Positions 18,190 through 25,159 of a stretch of DNA of 44,575 nucleotides are shown piece after piece (positions within the stretch are counted from its first letter, which is position 1; every line of letters starts with the position of its first letter). The notes under the pieces are model-generated. The model did no database searches and had not been told where the DNA came from. It saw nothing but the letters and a program-made list of their open reading frames with translations. A program made the position numbers and the translations under genes. Source of the DNA: Synergistaceae bacterium (GTDB taxonomy: Bacteria; Synergistota; Synergistia; Synergistales; Synergistaceae); assembly GCA_031289775.1 (NCBI GenBank), contig JAITOY010000035.1:1-44575 (forward strand), read 5' to 3'.

Positions 18190-18313
18190 GCGAGAAAAGG
18201 CCGCAAGCTGCCCGATGAGATTTTATATTCTGCCGGTTATTGATTTGTCATGGCACGAGAGGTTATTTAGAACTGCGAAAGTTGAGTTATTTAACTCGAG
18301 GAGGATTCAAACT

Positions 18314-18916
18314 ATGGATCATGAATATATAGAAAATTATTTTCAACAGGTAAAAACAATCGTTGATTCCATCAATGAAGATAAAATTGAAAAAATAATC
18401 GACATCCTCTTATCTGTGCGCGAGTCGGGAAAGCGCTTGTTTTTTATTGGAGTAGGCGGCAGCGCTGGCAGCGCTTCTCATGCGGTTAATGATTTTCGCA
18501 AAATATGCGGTTTTGAGGCCTATGCCCCTACTGATAACGTCTCAGAGCTGACGGCGCGAGTAAACGACGATGGCTGGGAGTCGGTATTTTCATCGTGGCT
18601 GAAGGTATCGCGTATCCGTAAAGGAGACGCTGTCTTTGTCTTTTCGGTGGGTGGCGGCAGCGAGGGGAAAAAAATAAGCGTAAATATTGTCGAAGCCCTG
18701 AAGTTGGCCCGAGAGGTTGGCGCCTATATACTTGGGGTTGTCGGTCGCGACGGAGGCTACACCGCGCAGGTAGCGGACGCTTGCATTGTGATTCCGACAT
18801 TGGCGCCTGATACGGTCACTCCGTTGGTCGAGTCGTTTCATGGAGTGATATGGCATTTATTGGTAAGCCATCCCAGACTGAAAAAGAACGACGCAAAATG
18901 GGAATCGATGAAGTAG
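18314..18916 (+). CDS. gmhA: SIS-domain phosphoheptose isomerase (GmhA-like)
   Basis: A GmhA-type isomerase converts sedoheptulose 7-phosphate to D-glycero-D-manno-heptose 7-phosphate. The 200-residue product has one SIS domain, with the phosphate-binding loop FFIGVGGSAGSASHAVNDF near 42-60 and a second loop VFSVGGGSEGKK. I chose ATG 18314 because GAGGAGG lies about 10 bases upstream and the resulting length matches GmhA; the open frame extends further 5' without a good start. The conserved GmhA segment is divergent, so another SIS sugar isomerase is possible, but the neighbouring heptose kinase, phosphatase and nucleotidyltransferase support this role. Confidence 0.78.
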   Translation: MDHEYIENYFQQVKTIVDSINEDKIEKIIDILLSVRESGKRLFFIGVGGSAGSASHAVNDFRKICGFEAYAPTDNVSELTARVNDDGWESVFSSWLKVSRIRKGDAVFVFSVGGGSEGKKISVNIVEALKLAREVGAYILGVVGRDGGYTAQVADACIVIPTLAPDTVTPLVESFHGVIWHLLVSHPRLKKNDAKWESMK

Positions 18917-19500
18917 CGTCTTATAAAAAATCCTCCAGAGCCATTTTTCTGGATAGAGACGGCGTCATTACGGCAAACGTGTTTTATCGGGAATGGGGAG
19001 AGTGGGAGGCCGCAATGTTCCCAGAGGATGTCTCACTTCTTCCAAATGTCCTTGAAGCTTTGTTGCGCTTGCAGGACGCTGATTATTCGTTATTTTTGAT
19101 TTCCAATCAAGGGGCGTTCGCAAAAGGGAAAGTATCGCTCAAATCATTGATAACCACTGCCAACTATATCGCCGACCTTCTTAAAAACGCGGGCGTTTGC
19201 CTGACGCAGGCCTACTACTCATTTACTCACCCAAATGGCATTGTAAAAGATTTTTCCGGAATCTCTCTGGAGCGCAAGCCAAGCCCCTATTTCCTTCACG
19301 TCGCGGCTGCCGCTTACGATATTGATTTATCAAACTCCTGGATGATTGGAGACAGAGACACGGATATACAATGCGGGAAATTAGCCGGCTGTAAAACAGC
19401 TCGTATATTGGATGTTCATGGTAAAATCTATTCTGATTCAATTATTCCAGACGTTGAGGCAAAGTCGCTATATGACGCTGTCCCTGTAATTTTAAAATGA
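18898..19500 (+). CDS. gmhB: HAD phosphatase, heptose bisphosphatase (GmhB-like)
   Basis: GmhB removes the 7-phosphate from D-glycero-D-manno-heptose 1,7-bisphosphate. The roughly 200-residue protein belongs to the HAD IIIA group: motif I AIFLDRDGVIT (nucleophile and acid Asp near residues 18 and 20), motif II LISNQGAFAKG, the lysine in LERKPSPY, and motif III MIGDRDTDI. I chose ATG 18898, which overlaps the SIS gene by 19 bases. An upstream in-frame ATG at 18850 would add 16 residues. The Cys cluster that binds zinc in E. coli GmhB is not evident. Confidence 0.82.
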   Translation: MGIDEVASYKKSSRAIFLDRDGVITANVFYREWGEWEAAMFPEDVSLLPNVLEALLRLQDADYSLFLISNQGAFAKGKVSLKSLITTANYIADLLKNAGVCLTQAYYSFTHPNGIVKDFSGISLERKPSPYFLHVAAAAYDIDLSNSWMIGDRDTDIQCGKLAGCKTARILDVHGKIYSDSIIPDVEAKSLYDAVPVILK

Positions 19501-19523
19501 TTGCGGAAAGGTTTTGATGAAAT

Positions 19524-20243
19524 ATGTCTGAAATCAACGATTTGAGGGTTAAAATATTCGTAGATGGCGCTGATATTGAAACAATAAAAAACAGTGTAGA
19601 TAATACGCATTTTGTCAAGGGTTTTACGACAAACCCTACGCTCATGCGAAAAGCTGGAATCAGTGATTATCAGGGTTTTGCCAGGCAAGCTATTTCCGCC
19701 GCGAAAGGTCTGCCTATATCTTTTGAGGTCTTCTCCGACGAGTTTGAGGATATGGAACGCCAGGCTCGCATAATAGCTTCATGGGGATCAAATGCCTTTG
19801 TGAAAATCCCCATTACAAACACAAAATCTGAGATGTCCTGCGCTTTGGTGGAAAAACTCTCAAATGACAATATCAAACTTAATGTAACGGCTATTCTGTC
19901 CACCGAACAGGTAAAACATGTAGCCGAGGTCATCAATAGAGGCACCCCGGCTATTATATCGGTTTTTGCGGGCAGAATTGCGGACACAGGGCGCGACCCA
20001 GTACCGCTCATGAAAGAGTGCGTTTCTGTCTTACGCTCGCTGCCAAAAGCCGAACTGCTATGGGCCAGCCCAAGAGAATTGCTTAATATCTTTCAGGCTG
20101 AAGAGGCAGGATGCCATATTATAACTGTTCCCAGGGATATTGTTTCCAAGTTGTCTCTTGTTGGGAAAAATTTAGAAGAATATTCTTTAGAAACGGTTAA
20201 AATGTTCTGCAACGACGCGAAACTCGCCAACTTCAAATTGTGA
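19524..20243 (+). CDS. Transaldolase-family protein (TalC/Fsa type)
   Basis: The 239-residue protein belongs to the short transaldolase/fructose-6-phosphate aldolase group. The N-terminal strand IFVDGADIETIK, the turn GFTTNPTLM, and the Schiff-base lysine in NAFVKIPITN (K94) are all present. Transaldolase makes sedoheptulose 7-phosphate from fructose 6-phosphate and erythrose 4-phosphate. It sits between a heptose phosphatase and a glycosyltransferase in a heptose-activation cluster, so I infer that it supplies sedoheptulose 7-phosphate to the pathway instead of serving general pentose metabolism. Start ATG 19524 follows GAAAGG. Confidence 0.85.
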   Translation: MSEINDLRVKIFVDGADIETIKNSVDNTHFVKGFTTNPTLMRKAGISDYQGFARQAISAAKGLPISFEVFSDEFEDMERQARIIASWGSNAFVKIPITNTKSEMSCALVEKLSNDNIKLNVTAILSTEQVKHVAEVINRGTPAIISVFAGRIADTGRDPVPLMKECVSVLRSLPKAELLWASPRELLNIFQAEEAGCHIITVPRDIVSKLSLVGKNLEEYSLETVKMFCNDAKLANFKL

Positions 20244-20267
20244 AATATTTCATAGCGAATATATGAC

Positions 20268-21095
20268 ATGGGAGAGGCGGCGAGTTGTGTGCCTGAATTT
20301 TTTTTTGCGGATATTTTTCTTTCTGTGATTATTCCCACCTACAAAGAGGCTGGCCGCTTACCCAGAACCTTAAATGAAATACTGCCTTATTTGCGCCAAA
20401 ATTTTGACAAATTCGAAATTCTAATAGTTGATGATCCTGCGAACGATAACACCGCAGATGTGACAGAAGCGCTCGGCATATCTGAACTAAAGGTCATTCG
20501 TCAGCCATTTCGCATGGGTAAAGGGGCCGCGGTACGCAGAGGACTTTTGGCAGGTCAAGGTGATTTCCTGCTGTTTATGGACGCGGATCATGCAACGCCG
20601 ATCGAGGAGCTTGGCCAAATGTTCCACCTTTTGAGGACGGGCAATTATACATGGGCGTCAGGTGTGCGCACCTATCAGGAAAATGAAGATTATTGGAGGC
20701 GTTTGATAGGCATATCGCTAATTCTGCTTGCGCATATCATTGTCTTCAAAAAAGCGGTTGTCGATAGCCAGTGTGGTTTCAAGCTCTTTTCGCGTGCCGC
20801 GTGCCGCGAACTTATTCCTTATTGTCGTGTTGACGGCGGTATGATTGACGTAGAGATTTTTCATCTCTCTCATATTCGCAAGCAAAAATGTCTATATTTT
20901 CCAGTGCATTGGGAAAACAAGGACAACTCGGTTATAAGCGTTTGGCGTTGTATGCTAAAAGATCCTCTGGATATGCTAAAGATTTCATTGCGTTCCAGGT
21001 TCAAAATATATTCAAAACCTCTGCCAGATATTAAGCAGCCATGGAACAAAATTGCAGCGCAAATCAATGACTCAAGTTTGGCGCCTGGAAAATAG
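20268..21095 (+). CDS. Family 2 glycosyltransferase (polyprenyl-phosphate sugar synthase type)
   Basis: The protein has a GT-A fold: LSVIIPTYKEAGRLPRTL near 22-39, ILIVDDPANDNTAD, GKGAAVRRGLLAGQGD, and the metal-binding LFMDADHATP. This pattern is closest to dolichol- or undecaprenyl-phosphate mannose synthases. The region around 152-165 (LIGISLILLAHIIVF) is hydrophobic. The start is uncertain: ATG 20268 has little ribosome binding site, while GTG 20289 follows GGAGAGG and leaves a 268-residue protein beginning VPEFFFADIF. With GtrA downstream, it probably loads a sugar onto a lipid carrier. Confidence 0.82.
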   Translation: MGEAASCVPEFFFADIFLSVIIPTYKEAGRLPRTLNEILPYLRQNFDKFEILIVDDPANDNTADVTEALGISELKVIRQPFRMGKGAAVRRGLLAGQGDFLLFMDADHATPIEELGQMFHLLRTGNYTWASGVRTYQENEDYWRRLIGISLILLAHIIVFKKAVVDSQCGFKLFSRAACRELIPYCRVDGGMIDVEIFHLSHIRKQKCLYFPVHWENKDNSVISVWRCMLKDPLDMLKISLRSRFKIYSKPLPDIKQPWNKIAAQINDSSLAPGK

Positions 21096-21140
21096 CGGCA
21101 TCTTGCGCGACTTGGAGTCTATTTTGGGAAGGTTTTAAAA

Positions 21141-22121
21141 ATGATAATCACCAGGTCGCCATTGCGCATTTCACTTGGAGGAGGCGGTACCGACCTGCCT
21201 TCCTATTATCGCAAGTTCGAAGGTTTTCTCATCGCCGCGGCCATAGACAAGTATGTCTATGTTTCTATTTTACGTAGTTTTAGCGAGGGAATTTTGCTGA
21301 AGTATTCTCAAATTGAAAATGTAAGAAAAGCCGAGGAAATTAAACATCCAATTATAAGAGAAGCGCTTTTGATGCAGGAGCTAAAAACTCCCCAGATCGA
21401 AATAACAACTATAGCGGATATACCTTCCGGCACTGGTTTGGGCTCATCCGGCGCCTTCACTACCGGATTGTTGAGAGCGTTATATGCTCATCGAAGAAAG
21501 CACATTCTCGCGGAAGATTTAGCAGAGATTGCGTGCCATATTGAAATAGATAGATTGGGCGAACCAATTGGCAAACAAGATCAATACATAGCGGCCTATG
21601 GGGGGCTTACGGCCTTTACATTCCATAGAGATGACTCAGTGTCATCAGAACCAATAAAAATACCAATAGAGACTATTTTTAACCTTGAAGACAGCCTTCT
21701 TCTGTTTTTTACCGGTTTTTCACGCAATGCAGGCACAATCTTAAAAGATCAGCATATACGCTCGCAGCAGAATGATTCAGATATGTTGGACAACCTGCAT
21801 TATATCAAGGATCTTGGATACAGAAGCAAGGAAGTGCTTGAACGCGGCGACTTGCGAAAATTCGGTAAATTAATGGATGAACACTGGCAGCAAAAAAGGA
21901 AACGCTCTAATGGAATGAGCAATGCTCAAATAGATGAGTGGTACAAGTTGGCGATGGATAATGGCGCAATCGGCGGTAAATTGGTTGGGGCCGGCGGCGG
22001 CGGTTTTTTGATGTTTCTGGCCGACGATTCCGCTCTTTTGCGCAATACAATGCATAGAGCGGGGCTGGAAGAGGTTCGTTTCCGTTTCGATTATGAGGGC
22101 ACAAAGGTGTTGTTGTCATAA
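21141..22121 (+). CDS. hddA: D-glycero-D-manno-heptose 7-phosphate kinase (GHMP)
   Basis: This kinase phosphorylates carbon 1 of heptose 7-phosphate in the GDP-heptose branch. The 326-residue protein opens with the HddA signature SPLRISLGGGGTDLPSYY, has the GHMP ATP loop PSGTGLGSSGAFTTGL near 95-110, KQDQYIAAYGGL near 150, and the C-terminal GHMP motif KLVGAGGGGFLMF near 278-290. A clear ribosome binding site (GGGAAGG) precedes ATG 21141. Its stop overlaps the next gene by one base. Confidence 0.9.
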   Translation: MIITRSPLRISLGGGGTDLPSYYRKFEGFLIAAAIDKYVYVSILRSFSEGILLKYSQIENVRKAEEIKHPIIREALLMQELKTPQIEITTIADIPSGTGLGSSGAFTTGLLRALYAHRRKHILAEDLAEIACHIEIDRLGEPIGKQDQYIAAYGGLTAFTFHRDDSVSSEPIKIPIETIFNLEDSLLLFFTGFSRNAGTILKDQHIRSQQNDSDMLDNLHYIKDLGYRSKEVLERGDLRKFGKLMDEHWQQKRKRSNGMSNAQIDEWYKLAMDNGAIGGKLVGAGGGGFLMFLADDSALLRNTMHRAGLEEVRFRFDYEGTKVLLS

Positions 22122-22861
22122 TGATGCCGCTCGCGCTTCTAGCCGGCGGTTCGGCGCAGCGTATCAGACCGCTTTCTGAAAAAATACCAAAAGCATTGAT
22201 AGAAATAAATGGCCGCCCCTTCATAGACTATCAGTTAGAGCTCCTGGGCTCTCAGGGCATTGAAAAAGTAGTGTTATGCCTTGGGTATCTTGGAGAAATA
22301 ATCCAGGAGTATCTGGGCGACGGCAAGCGGTATGGGTTGCAATTGCAGTATTCCTATGACGGAGACAAACCGCTGGGCACAGGCGGAGCGATAAAAAAAG
22401 CGCTGCCATTATTAGATGAGCGCTTCTTTTTATTGTATGGCGATAGCTATCTCCCGATTGACTTTAAATCAGTTGAAATGGCTTTCATTCATTCAGAAAA
22501 AAGATGTCTGATGACAGTATATCGAAACAAAGGGCTTTGGGATACAAGTAACGTGGCCTATGTCGCGGGCAAATCACAGGATACGTTTGGAGACGTAGCG
22601 TGTTATAACAAAAATATGCCGACGTCTGACATGAATTATATTGATTATGGTTTAAGTTGTCTTTTATCGTCGGAAATATCAAATGAAAAAAATGATTTTT
22701 TTGATCTATCCGATTTTTTTACAAGACTTTCCTCTGGAGGACAGTTGGCAGGTTACGAAGTAACTGAGAGATTCTATGAAATAGGTTCTTTCTCTGGCAT
22801 CGATGACTTTAGTTGTTTTATAAAGGGAAAACGATTCGATTGTTTATCAAGAATTTATTAG
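22121..22861 (+). CDS. hddC: Heptose 1-phosphate nucleotidyltransferase (HddC-like)
   Basis: The 246-residue protein has the sugar-nucleotidyltransferase signature LLAGGSAQRIRPLSEKIPKA at its start, then KPLGTGGAIKKA near 88 and LLYGDSYLPID near 106. With GmhA-, HddA- and GmhB-like genes beside it, the expected reaction is transfer of a nucleotide (GMP in characterised HddC) to D-glycero-D-manno-heptose 1-phosphate. The base cannot be read from sequence. The start overlaps the kinase stop (TAATG). Confidence 0.85.
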   Translation: MMPLALLAGGSAQRIRPLSEKIPKALIEINGRPFIDYQLELLGSQGIEKVVLCLGYLGEIIQEYLGDGKRYGLQLQYSYDGDKPLGTGGAIKKALPLLDERFFLLYGDSYLPIDFKSVEMAFIHSEKRCLMTVYRNKGLWDTSNVAYVAGKSQDTFGDVACYNKNMPTSDMNYIDYGLSCLLSSEISNEKNDFFDLSDFFTRLSSGGQLAGYEVTERFYEIGSFSGIDDFSCFIKGKRFDCLSRIY

Positions 22862-23247
22862 TGTCAAAATCAGAAAACGTGTTAATGCAGTTTGTCAAGT
22901 GTATTATTCTTGGAATATTTACTTTTATTCTGGATGCGTCAATATTATATATAATAACGGAACTAGGCGTGTATTATTTAGTTTCTGCGGCTATTTCATA
23001 TGTTATAACTTTGGGTATTCACTTCATGTTATCAAAAAAACTAATATTTACAAGCACCCGGTTCTCTTTATGCTTTGAAGTGGCAGCTTATATAAGTATT
23101 GCGCTTGTTGGGCTGTTCTTAACAGAATTATTCATGTATTATTTCACGGATTTGCTTAATATTTATTATATCTTATCCAAATTTCTCGCGACATCTCTAA
23201 CGCTATTATGGAGTTTTTCAGCTCGGAAGTTCTGGCTGTATAAATGA
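22861..23247 (+). CDS. GtrA-family membrane protein (lipid-linked sugar flippase)
   Basis: The roughly 128-residue product has four hydrophobic segments and the GtrA-family pattern: QFVKCIILGIFTFILDASIL at the start and a terminal FSARKFWLYK. GtrA proteins are thought to flip polyprenyl-phosphate-linked sugars across the inner membrane for use by a periplasmic transferase. The start is taken as GTG 22861, sharing one base with the upstream stop. The frame is open to 22813 but without a better start. It is the last gene of the AT-rich run and ends at the island edge. Confidence 0.82.
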   Translation: MSKSENVLMQFVKCIILGIFTFILDASILYIITELGVYYLVSAAISYVITLGIHFMLSKKLIFTSTRFSLCFEVAAYISIALVGLFLTELFMYYFTDLLNIYYILSKFLATSLTLLWSFSARKFWLYK

Positions 23248-23325
23248 GTTGGCGCCCGCATGATTTTTTGCCCATGCTCCTCCAGTCGGCGTTATCCTGG
23301 CGAACGTCTTGTTTTCGTCGGTCAT
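23218..23325 (-). pseudogene. Gene start truncated at the island boundary
   Basis: Starting at ATG 23325, which overlaps the stop of the Crp/Fnr gene on the same strand, a frame encodes MTDENKTFARITPTGGAWA and continues about 25 codons before running into the 3' end of gtrA and stopping at 23218. The tight overlap with the regulator and the higher-GC codon use suggest this was the next gene of the regulator's operon, cut off when the AT-rich island arrived. I do not recognise the family. Confidence 0.4.
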
Positions 23326-24023
23326 AAGGATCGCTCATTCATCAAATTCTGTTTCTGCGATAGCTCAAAATGGCTTTTGCGATAGTTAATTACACCGTCC
23401 GATTTTAGTTTGGACATCTCGGCGGACAAGGCGCTTCGCTCAACGGATAGGTAATCGGCGAGTCCCTGCCTGTCAAACGATATCTCAAAACTGTTGCTTT
23501 TATGAACCCTTGCCTGTTCTGACAGGTATGACAGAAGTTTTTCTCTTGTGGAGCGCTTCGTGATATGCTCCATCTTTCCGGCGAGCAGCATATTCTTCCG
23601 AGCGAACGCCACTATCATATTGCGAATCAGCATCGTGTGGAATATGCAGGCAGAGGAACAAGTTTGAATGAGGCGCTGAAAGTCAAAAAACATAACTTCT
23701 GAATCCGCCGCCGCGACTACGCTCATAGGCAGGATGCCTACTCCGCCGCAAACGACCGCCTCGGCAAACATTTCACCGTCCGACATTTTCGCGATGATAT
23801 TGTTGTTGCCCCAATCGTCGTCTTTGACAATATGGACACTGCCGTCGACGACCACGCCGATTTCCCTTGCGTAGCTGCCAACACTGTATATGGTTTCACC
23901 TTTAACAAAAGACCTGAACGTACAGCCCAGGCACTTCAGAAGCGAAACTAGTTCTTCTTCCGATACGCCTTGAAAGAGAACGGATTTTTTAAGAGCGGCG
24001 AAATTATTTTTTATTTTCTTCAC
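23322..24023 (-). CDS. Crp/Fnr-family regulator (HcpR-like)
   Basis: The protein has an N-terminal cyclic-nucleotide-binding-type beta roll (LFQGVSEEELVSLL, then KGETIYSVGSYAREIGVVVDGSV), a long dimer helix, and a C-terminal winged helix-turn-helix (SFDRQGLADYLSVERSALSA). The roll lacks the cAMP-type arginine-serine pocket as far as I can see. The start is uncertain: GTG 24023 gives about 233 residues and leaves room for the divergent promoter. The pairing with a ferredoxin-like gene resembles HcpR loci of anaerobes that respond to nitric oxide, but no hcp gene is here. Confidence 0.8.
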   Translation of the reverse strand: MKKIKNNFAALKKSVLFQGVSEEELVSLLKCLGCTFRSFVKGETIYSVGSYAREIGVVVDGSVHIVKDDDWGNNNIIAKMSDGEMFAEAVVCGGVGILPMSVVAAADSEVMFFDFQRLIQTCSSACIFHTMLIRNMIVAFARKNMLLAGKMEHITKRSTREKLLSYLSEQARVHKSNSFEISFDRQGLADYLSVERSALSAEMSKLKSDGVINYRKSHFELSQKQNLMNERSL

Positions 24024-24062
24024 TTCCGTTGTTTGTCCAACCGACTTTGCGATTTCATTATT

Positions 24063-24068
24063 GTATAA
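24063..24068 (+). promoter_or_regulatory. -10 element for the ferredoxin-like gene
   Basis: A perfect TATAAT lies 32 bases before ATG 24100, in the short space between two divergent genes. A clear -35 is lacking, which would fit a promoter that needs an activator such as the adjacent Crp/Fnr protein. That last point is an inference. Confidence 0.45.
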
Positions 24069-24099
24069 TCGCCTCAGAAAGTCAAGGGGGAGAAATGTC

Positions 24100-24795
24100 A
24101 TGAAGCGAAAGATCATTGAAATAGACGCCGATAAATGCAACGGCTGCGGACTGTGCGCCAGCGCTTGCCAGGAGGGGGCGATTGGAATTGCTGACGGCAA
24201 GGCAAAACTCCTGCGGGACGATTACTGCGACGGACTCGGAAACTGTCTGCCCGTCTGCCCAACCGAAGCAATCAAGTTCATAGAGCGCGAAGCAAAAGAA
24301 TACAATGAAGAGGCAGTGAAAATGAATCAGCGTAAAAAAGAGCCGAAGGACGGCTGCCCCGGCGCCAGCGCGCATAGTATCCAGCGCGCTTCGGAATCTG
24401 TTCCTGTGAATAATATCGGAGCGGCGCCCACTGAACTTCGCCAATGGCCTGTTCAGATTAAGCTCGTTCCCGCGAACGCTCTGTACTTCGATGGCGCGAA
24501 TTTGCTGATAACCGCAGACTGCGCGGCTTATGCCAGAGCGAACTTTCACCCGGAGTTCATGCGCGGTAAGATTACGCTCATCGGATGCCCGAAACTTGAC
24601 GAGGTGGATTACAGCGAGAAACTGACGGACATAATCACGAACAACAACATCAAGTCGCTGACTGTCGTGCGTATGGAAGTGCCTTGCTGCGGAGGTATCG
24701 AGCAGGCGGCGGTTACGGCGTTGAAAAACTCCGGGAAGTTCATTCCGTGGCAAGTAATAACCCTGGGAACCGACGGGGATATAAGGAAGAGATAG
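24100..24795 (+). CDS. 4Fe-4S ferredoxin-domain protein
   Basis: The N-terminal 60 residues form a two-cluster ferredoxin domain: C13-x2-C16-x2-C19-x3-C23, then C43-x5-C49-x3-C53-P. A variable linker (about 70-120) leads to a second domain of about 110 residues with scattered cysteines (TADCAAYA, TLIGCPKLDEVDY, EVPCCGG). This two-part architecture is common in anaerobes, often beside Crp/Fnr genes of the HcpR type, and is probably a redox partner. The precise reaction is unknown. ATG 24100 has AAGGGGGA upstream. Confidence 0.85.
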   Translation: MKRKIIEIDADKCNGCGLCASACQEGAIGIADGKAKLLRDDYCDGLGNCLPVCPTEAIKFIEREAKEYNEEAVKMNQRKKEPKDGCPGASAHSIQRASESVPVNNIGAAPTELRQWPVQIKLVPANALYFDGANLLITADCAAYARANFHPEFMRGKITLIGCPKLDEVDYSEKLTDIITNNNIKSLTVVRMEVPCCGGIEQAAVTALKNSGKFIPWQVITLGTDGDIRKR

Positions 24796-24841
24796 TCAGA
24801 TTCCGCTATAATATTCATTAATCGAGGGGATATTTCGGGTA

Positions 24842-24870
24842 TTGGCATATTCGCCGAGAACGGCTATAAT
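24842..24870 (+). promoter_or_regulatory. Promoter of tRNA-Gln
   Basis: TTGGCA (24842-24847) and TATAAT (24865-24870) are separated by 17 bases, and the tRNA begins 12 bases after the -10 element. This is a near-consensus sigma-70-type promoter. Confidence 0.7.
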
Positions 24871-24882
24871 CTTCAATGCCCT

Positions 24883-24956
24883 TGGGGTGTAGCCAAGCGG
24901 CAAGGCAGCGGACTTTGGCTCCGCCATCGATGGTTCGAATCCATCCACCCCAGCCA
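24883..24956 (+). tRNA. tRNA-Gln (anticodon TTG)
   Basis: A complete 74-base cloverleaf with encoded CCA. The acceptor stem pairs TGGGGTG (24883-24889) with CACCCCA, discriminator G follows, the anticodon stem is GCGGA/TCCGC, and TTG is at 24915-24917. The T-arm has the standard GGTTCGAATCC. Confidence 0.95.
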
Positions 24957-25159
24957 AAAGAAAATATGGGGAAGTCTGGGAGAGCGCTGATTAAATAGCA
25001 AAACAAGATTTTGCCGTTTGAGGACGAAGCGTCAGTCGGGATTTAATCCTTACCCCTTTGGGCCTCTAACGATAAATCGGCGTATCCTCAGTGGCTTCCT
25101 CTAATTTTTGTCTTGTCTTTGCGAAGGGCATGCACTCGGGAAGGAGCGTAACAGGCTAA

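Noticed and set aside
24998-25014. Hairpin after tRNA-Gln as terminator
   Set aside because: Six AT-rich pairs and no T-tract after the stem. Too weak to support.
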